Shown here: in pieces, positions 13,056-19,313 of the stretch | How the letters are laid out: every line of letters begins with the position of its first letter | How positions within the stretch are numbered: the first letter of the stretch is position 1 | Virus record (IMG/VR): IMGVR_UViG_3300046535_000173 | Coordinates: 1-44,074 of that record | Length of the DNA stretch: 44,074 nucleotides | From: a virus | Reading direction: 5' to 3' (one strand) | The notes under the pieces: generated by a model | What the model saw: the letters and a program-made list of their open reading frames with translations, nothing else | Told to the model about the DNA's origin: nothing | Databases searched by the model: none | Made by a program: the position numbers and the translations under genes

Positions 13056-14366
13056 ATGTACAAACGGGCCATCGCTACGTTCTTCACGATTGTCATCCTG
13101 GGCAGCATTCTTTCGGCGCTGATCCCGCCGATGCAATCGCCTGACGAGCACGACCACATCAAGCGTGCCTATCTGCTCGCGCACATGTCGCATACGTACA
13201 CGCTGCCGGCTCACTCGACAGGCGGCGAGATCGATACGGGTCTGGACCAATATGAAGTGCTGTTCGCGCAAAGGCTGATCGCCAAGCCCGATGCCCGGTA
13301 CACGGCGCAGATCGCGCACGAAGCGGCCACCATTCGCTGGTCGGGCCAGCGGACTTATATCGAGATGCCCGGCGCGGCGCCGTATTTTCCGCTCGGTTAT
13401 CTGCCGCAAGCAGTCGGCCTGTGCGCCGGAGAATGGCTTGGGCTGACCGTAGGCGCGTCGTACCGGCTCGCGCGTGCCACCGCGCTCATCACAATCGCGC
13501 TGATCGTGGCCGGCTCATTCGCGATCTGGCCGCCGAATGCGCTGCTCGTATGCGTGCTCGCGTTGCCGATGACTATGTTCCAGATCGCGAGCGCGTCGGC
13601 GGACGGCCTGTCGTTCGCCTGGCTGATTCTGGCCGCAAGCCTGTTCATGCTCGGTGCACAGCGGGGTGCGGTGTTCCGCGCGTGGCATGCGGCGCTACTC
13701 CTGCTCGCCGTGTTCATGGTGGCAACGTCGCGGCCACAGTTGCTGCCGGTGCTTGTGCTGGCCGCTGTCGTGTTTGTCGTGCGCAAGGAATGGCGCTGGC
13801 TCACGGCTGCGTTGCTCGTTGTATGCGCGGCGCTGGTGTGGATGCGCACTGCGGCGCACGTCGTGGATCTGCGCATGCCACGCTCGATCACCACACCGCA
13901 GGCTGTCGCGCTCTATGCGTGGCATCCGCTCGAATTCGTTGCATTACTCACGCGCACGCTTGGCGATCAGGTCTATCGCTCATTTTACTGGCGCAGTTTC
14001 GTCGGCCTGCTTGGCTGGCTCGACCGGCCCTTGCCAGCGTTCGCCTACGTGGTGTGTGGTGTCGGCCTCGCCGTGGCGGCCTCGCTATCCGTTGCGCGCA
14101 CATGCATCGCGCATAGAGCGCTGCTGGCAGGCTGCGCGCTCGGCGCGATCCTGCTAACGTTCTTTGCGTTGCTCGTGACGTGGACGGATCAGCCGACGCA
14201 GTTCATCGTCGGTGTGCAGGGGCGTTACTTTATCGGGCCGGCGATCCTGTTCGCCTATGCGCTCGGCTCGCCGCGTGGCAACTGGCGATTGGCGGCATGC
14301 GGCGTGTTCGTGGCGTTCACGAGCGCAGTAACTGTGTCGTCGTTACTTTCGAATTACTACCTGTGA
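13056..14366 (+). CDS. DUF2142 family multi-pass membrane protein, possible lysogenic conversion gene
   Basis: 436 residues with about ten hydrophobic segments. The first segment is followed by PPMQSPDEHDHIKRAYLLAH, the signature loop of DUF2142 proteins, which resemble membrane glycosyltransferases of the GT-C type and occur in surface-polysaccharide loci. In a phage such a gene most likely changes the host O-antigen or another glycan, blocking superinfection. It stands apart from the replication genes, with a 39-bp gap before it, and ends the rightward transcript, a typical moron position. Substrate unknown. Confidence 0.85.
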   Translation: MYKRAIATFFTIVILGSILSALIPPMQSPDEHDHIKRAYLLAHMSHTYTLPAHSTGGEIDTGLDQYEVLFAQRLIAKPDARYTAQIAHEAATIRWSGQRTYIEMPGAAPYFPLGYLPQAVGLCAGEWLGLTVGASYRLARATALITIALIVAGSFAIWPPNALLVCVLALPMTMFQIASASADGLSFAWLILAASLFMLGAQRGAVFRAWHAALLLLAVFMVATSRPQLLPVLVLAAVVFVVRKEWRWLTAALLVVCAALVWMRTAAHVVDLRMPRSITTPQAVALYAWHPLEFVALLTRTLGDQVYRSFYWRSFVGLLGWLDRPLPAFAYVVCGVGLAVAASLSVARTCIAHRALLAGCALGAILLTFFALLVTWTDQPTQFIVGVQGRYFIGPAILFAYALGSPRGNWRLAACGVFVAFTSAVTVSSLLSNYYL

Positions 14367-14373
14367 GGCAATC

Positions 14374-14460
14374 ATGAAAGCCAGAATCGTTATCACCGTC
14401 GGACTCGCGCTTTACTGCGGGCTCCTGCTGGAACTGGCACGAGCCGCTGGCGGCCTTTGA
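14374..14460 (+). CDS. very small membrane peptide (28 aa)
   Basis: ATG 14374 with GAGG 6 bases upstream, 7 bases after the DUF2142 stop. The product starts MKARIVITVGLALYCGLLLE and ends ARAAGGL; it could be a signal peptide remnant or a single-pass peptide. Very short and unconfirmed. It ends two bases before the stop of the convergent lipoprotein gene; AGCCGCT (14443-14449) and AGCGGCT (14469-14475) form an inverted repeat across this junction that might terminate both transcripts weakly. Confidence 0.35.
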   Translation: MKARIVITVGLALYCGLLLELARAAGGL

Positions 14461-14461
14461 T

Positions 14462-14701
14462 CTACTTGAGCGGCTTCCAGTTGCACTCTTTCGCGCCAGC
14501 CTGATCGTGCGCGAGAATCGCCTTTGCCGTAGCGTCCGTCAGTACGTCGGCCTTATCCAGATAGATCGGCTTCACCCAATCGCACGCCGTGTCGACGATG
14601 CGGGTTTTCGTGACGACTTCTGGCGCGGGCGTCGGCGGGCACGTCGTTGCGCACCCGGCCAGTACCAGCAGGCTAAGGCTTAGTCCAGCTTTGCAGATCA
14701 T
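14462..14701 (-). CDS. outer-membrane lipoprotein spanin subunit (Rz1-like)
   Basis: 79 residues. MICKAGLSLSLLVLAGCATTC is a lipoprotein signal with lipobox LAGC (Cys16), followed by the proline-rich PPTPAPE. The gene starts 29 bases inside the preceding gene, whose product has an N-terminal membrane helix plus a coiled-coil-like domain, the usual arrangement of overlapping Rz/Rz1. The pair would bridge inner and outer membranes and disrupt the outer membrane at the end of lysis. The C-terminal part (TRIVDTACDWVKPIYLDKADVLTD) is longer than in lambda Rz1. Confidence 0.75.
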   Translation of the reverse strand: MICKAGLSLSLLVLAGCATTCPPTPAPEVVTKTRIVDTACDWVKPIYLDKADVLTDATAKAILAHDQAGAKECNWKPLK

Positions 14702-14975
14702 TGCGAACCTCGTCGGTAGGTTTGGCCGCGACCGTGTTATCGATCTCGGTGCGGGCCTGCACGGCAGCGGCGCCGGTCTGCGCGGCTGCCTGATTGGCTT
14801 GCGCCTCGGCGGTCTGTGCCTGCGCCTCGTGCACTTGCGCCGTGGCCGCTACGGCGGTTGCCTGCGCCTTGGCCGTCTGCGCGGACTTGCGGCCCCACGC
14901 GATGCCGAAAGCCCCGCCGATAACGCCCAGCGCGGCGAGGATGTAGGGAAGCAGGGGGGTGATAAGGGCCATCAT
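14673..14975 (-). CDS. inner-membrane spanin subunit (Rz-like)
   Basis: 100 residues from ATG 14975, overlapping the lysozyme stop (ATGA); a second ATG at 14972 would also work. Hydrophobic residues about 4-27 (ITPLLPYILAALGVIGGAFGIAW) anchor it. The remainder is a long helical, Ala/Gln-rich segment (KAQATAVAATAQVHEAQAQ), probably coiled coil, in the periplasm. With the lipoprotein at 14462-14701 it forms a two-component spanin. The assignment comes from topology and gene order rather than from strong similarity. Confidence 0.7.
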   Translation of the reverse strand: MMALITPLLPYILAALGVIGGAFGIAWGRKSAQTAKAQATAVAATAQVHEAQAQTAEAQANQAAAQTGAAAVQARTEIDNTVAAKPTDEVRNDLQSWTKP

Positions 14976-15460
14976 GTGGATACCGTCCCGCCGGCCGCCT
15001 GATAGGCCGCCTGCAAATGCTCGAGTTGATTTTCGTGCTGGCCGTAGCCCGCACCCGGAAGACTCGCCCACACGTTCGCGCACTTCGCGACCGCCAGTTC
15101 GAACCGGCCAGCGTCGATGTACGGCAGCGCGCCGTGTTCCTTCAGCTGCTGCAGTGCGTACCGGTCCTGCGAGATCGGCGAGAAGTCTCGCAGGTACATC
15201 TGCGCTTTGTAGATGCGCCACCAGCGGTAAAGGATCTGGTAACGCCCGGCGGCCGTCGAGTGCAGCGCGGCGTTCAGCACGTTCGGGTGATCGGCGTAGC
15301 TCTTGAACAGCAGTGGTTTCGCAGCAGTGGCGCCGACGAGCACGTTGTACCCGTCATCGCTTTTAGCGAGCAGCGCCGCGCCGATCTCGCTGGCCGCGAT
15401 CATGTCGAGAAACGCGATGCGGTTCACACCACCCGCAGTGCCCGCGTCAATGCGCGCCAT
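14972..15460 (-). CDS. endolysin (lysozyme-like muramidase)
   Basis: 162 residues from ATG 15460, preceded by GGAAAGAAAG. The pattern NRIAFLDMIAASEIG, then AAGRYQILYRWWRIYKAQMYLRDFSPISQDRYALQQL, is that of the phage lysozyme group also seen in lambda-R-like and phage P-type muramidases; the Glu in IAASEIG is the probable catalytic acid. There is no signal peptide, so export depends on the holin encoded just upstream. It would cut the glycan strands of peptidoglycan. The longer frame to 15484 has no better ribosome site. Confidence 0.85.
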   Translation of the reverse strand: MARIDAGTAGGVNRIAFLDMIAASEIGAALLAKSDDGYNVLVGATAAKPLLFKSYADHPNVLNAALHSTAAGRYQILYRWWRIYKAQMYLRDFSPISQDRYALQQLKEHGALPYIDAGRFELAVAKCANVWASLPGAGYGQHENQLEHLQAAYQAAGGTVST

Positions 15461-15728
15461 CGTCTTTCTTTCCGAACATGCCACGCACGCGATCGATGAT
15501 GGCGGCCTGGCTGACGACGCGCGCGGCTACGGCCAGCACAGCGCCCGCGATCGGCACCCATTGCTGACCGTGCTTCGGAAAGAACGAGAGCAGCGACGGC
15601 ACGACGCTCGGGAACTGGTCGGAGATAGCCGGGATCGCCGCGAGCAGGAGCACGCCGAGCGCACCGATCCGCACCGACCACCAAGAGCGGATCGTCTTCA
15701 GATCCGCGACGAACAGGTCTTTAATCAT
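15447..15728 (-). CDS. putative holin
   Basis: 93 residues from ATG 15728. Two hydrophobic helices (about 19-36, VRIGALGVLLLAAIPAI, and about 58-76, WVPIAGAVLAVAARVVSQAAI) with a charged C-terminus (RVRGMFGKKDDGAH) fit a small two-helix holin. It lies directly upstream of the lysozyme and overlaps it by 14 bases. Its start overlaps the stop of the preceding coiled-coil membrane protein (ATGA). Holin is inferred from topology and location. Confidence 0.7.
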   Translation of the reverse strand: MIKDLFVADLKTIRSWWSVRIGALGVLLLAAIPAISDQFPSVVPSLLSFFPKHGQQWVPIAGAVLAVAARVVSQAAIIDRVRGMFGKKDDGAH

Positions 15729-16036
15729 CGTGCCCACCTTTTTGTATCGGGCCGGTTCCCGGCATTGTTCTGCAGCAGAAAGCTCGTCAGCTTGTCGATC
15801 TTCTCGTTCGTGTCGTGCACCGAACCCTTGATTTCGGTCAGGCTGTTATCGGTCTGAGCCTGCCTGTCGTGCTGTGAGCTTTTCAGATTCACGACATCGG
15901 CTTCGATCAGCGATACCCGTTGCACAAGCGTGAAATACGCGACAGCGAGAGCAATACTGGCGCCGATGATTCCGGTCACCAGCGACTGGAGATTGATCTT
16001 CGTGTCGATCCAGCGCGGCTTTTGGATGTCGCTCAT
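15725..16036 (-). CDS. single-pass membrane protein with coiled coil, probable lysis accessory
   Basis: 103 residues from ATG 16036. One transmembrane helix (about 20-37, VTGIIGASIALAVAYFTLV) is followed by a coiled-coil-like tail (RVSLIEADVVNLKSSQHDRQAQTDNSLTEIKGSV) ending in a basic C-terminus. It is the first gene of the lysis cassette. It might be a second holin, an antiholin or a membrane scaffold. The longer frame to 16324 overlaps the tail gene and lacks support. Confidence 0.65.
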   Translation of the reverse strand: MSDIQKPRWIDTKINLQSLVTGIIGASIALAVAYFTLVQRVSLIEADVVNLKSSQHDRQAQTDNSLTEIKGSVHDTNEKIDKLTSFLLQNNAGNRPDTKRWAR

Positions 16037-16047
16037 GTTGTTTTTCC

Positions 16048-17001
16048 TTAGCGTCGACGCGCCCATATGTAGCCACTGTGCGTTAGCGTGCTGGTGGCGA
16101 ACGTCGTGGCGGCGGTGAGGTAGACAGTAGTCGCGCCGGATACAAGCACGCGTTTGATCGGACACGCGCCGACGAAGCCAACACCGGCCGGATACGAAAC
16201 GGATTGCAGGATCACATCCGGGAACGCTGCCTGCGCGCCGGATGTTGTCGTCAGGCCGTAGTTCAGCCCTTGCGTTGTGGTCGTGCCGGCAGGGTTGGTT
16301 TGTAGGGTGCAGCCCACATCCCAATCACCAGCGGTCAGCGCCAGCGATACGACGTTGCCGACCGTGGCGCTTGTCGCTGCGACGGTCGACGCGGTGTTGT
16401 TCGGATACTCGCCGATGCTGCCTGCGGTGACGTTGCTACCGCTCGCGTTCCCCTTTACCCCAGCCGGGTACGTCGGCGTTATCAGGCCGCTTGCCCCGAG
16501 CGTCGTGAACGAACCGGTGTTGCCGCTGATCGGCGTGTTGCTGATCGTGCCGCCAGTAATCGTCGCGCCACTGATCGACGGGTTGGTACCGAACACGACG
16601 GCGCCGCTGCCCGTCTCGTCCGACAGCACGCCGGCCAGTTGCGCCGACGTCGTCGCGGCGAACTGCGCAAGCGTGCCGGTCGTGGTGGCCGAACTGGCGT
16701 AGCATGTGAAGCCCGCGCCGCTCGTGTACTGCAGCGCGCTCGTCGACGTGCTGCAGCTCGGCATCGCGAACGCAGTGGGCGACGCGCTCGACGCGGTGAC
16801 GTTGGCGAGCACCGTGTTTGCGGCCTGCGCCGCGAGCGCCGATGCGCTGACGTTGCCCCACGTCGGCGCCGTGGACGCACCGGTCGACGTGATGACCTGA
16901 CCACTGGCTGATCCTGCAGGGCTGATAAGCTGGATCGGGGTGAGCGTCGCGGCATTAGCGACGCCCGCAAGCAGCGCCAGCAGGAAGAGAAGTTTTTTCA
17001 T
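16048..17001 (-). CDS. tail fibre or tailspike-associated protein with N-terminal signal peptide
   Basis: 317 residues. It begins with a clear Sec-type signal (MKKLLFLLALLAGVANA, cleavage likely after ANA). The body is rich in Gly, Ser, Thr and Ala, with fibre-shaft-like repeats (SGATITGGTISNTPISGNTGS; SASALAAQAANTVLANVTAS) and a C-terminal region (about 220-317, GDWDVGCTLQTNP) that may be the receptor-binding head. The start overlaps the stop of the 450-frame gene (ATGA). A signal peptide on a virion protein is unusual. It could instead be a secreted host-range or decoy protein, but gene order favours a tail part. Confidence 0.65.
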   Translation of the reverse strand: MKKLLFLLALLAGVANAATLTPIQLISPAGSASGQVITSTGASTAPTWGNVSASALAAQAANTVLANVTASSASPTAFAMPSCSTSTSALQYTSGAGFTCYASSATTTGTLAQFAATTSAQLAGVLSDETGSGAVVFGTNPSISGATITGGTISNTPISGNTGSFTTLGASGLITPTYPAGVKGNASGSNVTAGSIGEYPNNTASTVAATSATVGNVVSLALTAGDWDVGCTLQTNPAGTTTTQGLNYGLTTTSGAQAAFPDVILQSVSYPAGVGFVGACPIKRVLVSGATTVYLTAATTFATSTLTHSGYIWARRR

Positions 17002-18296
17002 GGTGTGCCCCCACCGACTACGTTGCCGGTGCCTGCGTTGTTGTAATTGGTGCCGTTACTCGTGTACGTATTCGATTGCAGATTGACGGCCTGCGATCCG
17101 GCCTGAAGGCTCACGCCCAGCGTCAGATTTGCAAACGCGTTGCCAGTGACCACTCCCGAATACGACGACCACGCACCGAGGATCAGGCCCGTCTGGTTCA
17201 CGCGCGGCAGCACGGCGGGGTTCCAGGTGTTGCCGGTAATCGTGAACTGGCTGTAGTTCTGCAACTGGATTCCGGCGGCGTTGTTCTGCACCAGAAAGAA
17301 GTTGTTGGAGATCATCAGCGCCGAGATCGGCGACTGGATCAGGATGCCGTTCGCCGCTGCGTTGAACTGGCTGTTGGTGATCGTGAGTTGATCGAGCCCC
17401 GGCTCACCCGACGGCGCGAGGATGCCGTTCGTACCTCCGGTGAAATTGCTGTTGGTGATCGTAACGCCCTGCACCCAGCTGCCGTACAGGAAGCCGTTGC
17501 CGAAGCCGTTGAACGTGCAGCCGACGAAGTTGTACGCGACACCGAGCGCGCTCGACGTGGCCGAGATCTGTACGCCCGTCATGTGCAGACCGGAGTCGCC
17601 CACCACCATCACGTTCGTGAAGTTGATGTTTGATACCCCGAACACGAGCACGCCGTACTGGAAATAGTTGTTGATCTCGTAGCCGTCGGCGCCACGGATC
17701 ACCACATTTGTGATGTCGGATAGCGCGGTGTTCGCAGGGTTCCCAATCGACGTGGCGGTCTGGTTAAGGAAGATGCCCTGATTGCTCGTGCCGTTTACCG
17801 ACGACGTGATCGTGAGATCGCGAATGTGTGCGCTGTTATACGGCCCGGCGTAGTTCACCGACAGGCACGGCTGCGTCGTGCTTGCGCATGTGATTTCCGT
17901 TACGTCCGGACCTGAGCCGACGATCGTTACCGAAGACGGGCTCGCGTTGGGGAAGGTGTAGGCCGCAGGCGTGGCAAATGCGAATTTGCCCGGCGGGAAA
18001 AATACGCACAGATGCCCGGTCGGGTTCGCTGCGAGCGCGAGCGAGAAGGCGCCAGAGTTGTCGCCTGTCCCGCCGACAACGCCACCGTATGCCATGATGT
18101 TCGGGCACCCGCCGACACTGCGCACGAACGCTGTAGTTGCCAGCTTCGTGGAGATATCGTTAGCCGCAGGCGTAACCGATGTCGGCGCAGTCGCGAACGA
18201 CGCAGTGCCGTGCACCGCGAGATTCTGGACGTCGTACGTTTGCGCTTGCGCGAGCGAAGCGATTAGCGCAAAGGCAAGCGCGAGAAGTTTTTTCAT
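16998..18296 (-). CDS. pectate-lyase-like beta-helix tailspike with N-terminal signal peptide
   Basis: 432 residues from ATG 18296. After the signal-like MKKLLALAFALIASLAQAQ comes a short linker with a fibre-type repeat (TSVTPAANDISTKLATTAFV), then the beta-helix entry typical of the pectate lyase superfamily (CPNIMAYGGVVGGTGDNSGAF and CVFFPPGKF) and many short strand repeats (ITNSNFTGG; ITNSQFNAA). Such domains bind and often cut surface polysaccharide. The first 15 bp of the gene (18282-18296) are identical to those of the next gene (16987-17001). Translation is coupled to the adaptor gene (ATGA). Confidence 0.75.
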   Translation of the reverse strand: MKKLLALAFALIASLAQAQTYDVQNLAVHGTASFATAPTSVTPAANDISTKLATTAFVRSVGGCPNIMAYGGVVGGTGDNSGAFSLALAANPTGHLCVFFPPGKFAFATPAAYTFPNASPSSVTIVGSGPDVTEITCASTTQPCLSVNYAGPYNSAHIRDLTITSSVNGTSNQGIFLNQTATSIGNPANTALSDITNVVIRGADGYEINNYFQYGVLVFGVSNINFTNVMVVGDSGLHMTGVQISATSSALGVAYNFVGCTFNGFGNGFLYGSWVQGVTITNSNFTGGTNGILAPSGEPGLDQLTITNSQFNAAANGILIQSPISALMISNNFFLVQNNAAGIQLQNYSQFTITGNTWNPAVLPRVNQTGLILGAWSSYSGVVTGNAFANLTLGVSLQAGSQAVNLQSNTYTSNGTNYNNAGTGNVVGGGTP

Positions 18297-19255
18297 ACGG
18301 TGAACCCCGAACTGTTGACCCAAATTGCGGGCAATACCTGCTTCACCCAAACCGGTTGCCCGAGCGTGGTGTCGAAATACACCTGACCGACTTTCACGGG
18401 TACCGGGCGTTGCGCAGTGGTGCCAGAGGCGTCGGCGAGCTGGCTCGGCCCGACAGAATTCGGCGGTGGCACGTTGACCGACAGCGTCGTGCCGGTGCGC
18501 AGATAAACGCGCTGCGTGCCGACCGGCACGGGGGAAGTAAGGGTGACGACCTGACCGACGATCGACTGGATCTGGTCACCGCCTTGATAGGCAGCGTCGA
18601 ATTGCATCGACAGATTGGCCTTGGTGCCGGGCGCGCGAGAAAGCGTGAACTGCGTTGTTACGCCCGGCGTGAAGTCTGTGCCGGCGAGCAGGCCGACTTT
18701 GCCGTCGCTACCGACTTCATCGCGCATATCGCCCGCGCCAACGCTCGCCGGTATGGGCAGCGTCGTAACACCGCCGAATGCATCGAAGCCGAGCACGGTA
18801 TTCGCGCGCGCTGACGCTGGCGGCAACGTGGGCGGCGATGCTTCGACTTCGGTAACGACGATCGCGCGGCTTGCGACTTCGGCAACCTGCTGGATCTGGA
18901 TGGTCGCGCGGTCGACCATATCTTCGATAACCTGCGGATAAAAGCCGCCCTGATTCGTAATGTCGGTTTCCTGATCGATTGGGAGATTGCCGAGTTCGAC
19001 GAGCTGGTAACCTGTCGGCAGCGGGGAGCCCGATAGCGGGTACGTGACCGTACCGCCAGGCGTGTTGTTCTGATCGGCGTTTAACGTGACTGAATAGTCG
19101 GAGTCGAGAGTAAGCGTGGTGGACGCGCCTGATGCGCTGACAATGACGACTTTAATGTCCGTCTTGTCGAACACCTTGAAGTTGAACGGGAAGGTGGTCA
19201 CCACACCGTTTCCTGCGAACGGCCCCGCCTTGCGCGTGGTACTGGAAACAGTCAT
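18293..19255 (-). CDS. tail fibre adaptor protein (T7 gp17 N-terminal-like)
   Basis: 320 residues. The first 110 residues (RKAGPFAGNGVVTTFPFNFKVF, then DYSVTLNADQNNTPGGTVTY and LPIDQETDITNQGGFYPQVIEDMVDR) match the virion-anchoring N-terminal domain of T7-like tail fibres. The C-terminal part (about 240-320) ends YFDTTLGQPVWVKQVLPAIWVNSSGFTV, typical of a connector to a separate spike. It would attach the beta-helix protein to the tail. A hairpin with the Shine-Dalgarno in its loop directly precedes the ATG, and a late-promoter motif lies at 19303-19313. Confidence 0.82.
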   Translation of the reverse strand: MTVSSTTRKAGPFAGNGVVTTFPFNFKVFDKTDIKVVIVSASGASTTLTLDSDYSVTLNADQNNTPGGTVTYPLSGSPLPTGYQLVELGNLPIDQETDITNQGGFYPQVIEDMVDRATIQIQQVAEVASRAIVVTEVEASPPTLPPASARANTVLGFDAFGGVTTLPIPASVGAGDMRDEVGSDGKVGLLAGTDFTPGVTTQFTLSRAPGTKANLSMQFDAAYQGGDQIQSIVGQVVTLTSPVPVGTQRVYLRTGTTLSVNVPPPNSVGPSQLADASGTTAQRPVPVKVGQVYFDTTLGQPVWVKQVLPAIWVNSSGFTV

Positions 19256-19280
19256 CCGTGCACCCCTTTGAGATGCACGG
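19253..19280 (-). promoter_or_regulatory. Hairpin presenting the ribosome binding site of the tail fibre adaptor gene
   Basis: On the minus strand CCGTGCA (19280-19274) pairs with TGCACGG (19262-19256). The 11-nt loop contains AAAGGGG, the only Shine-Dalgarno candidate, and the ATG (19255-19253) directly follows the stem. This would tune translation of the adaptor and the two coupled tail genes. Confidence 0.55.
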
Positions 19281-19302
19281 ATTTTCGTGTTGAATCAATC
19301 CG

Positions 19303-19313
19303 GTATGGTTACG
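19303..19313 (-). promoter_or_regulatory. Late-promoter-type motif, copy before tail fibre and lysis genes
   Basis: GTATGGTTACG on the plus strand (CGTAACCATAC in the direction of late transcription). It lies in the 58-bp gap between the 2019-aa protein gene and the tail fibre adaptor, 48 bp upstream of the start. It is one of four exact copies, all in the same orientation. Confidence 0.6.

Noticed and set aside
15725-16324. 199-residue version of the lysis-region membrane protein
   Set aside because: The extra N-terminal part overlaps the fibre gene and lacks a ribosome site; ATG 16036 gives a normal membrane protein.
16048-19255. Possible diversity-generating retroelement near the tail fibre genes, as in BPP-1
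   Set aside because: No reverse transcriptase frame and no template/variable repeat pair is visible; the only repeat is the 15-bp gene start.
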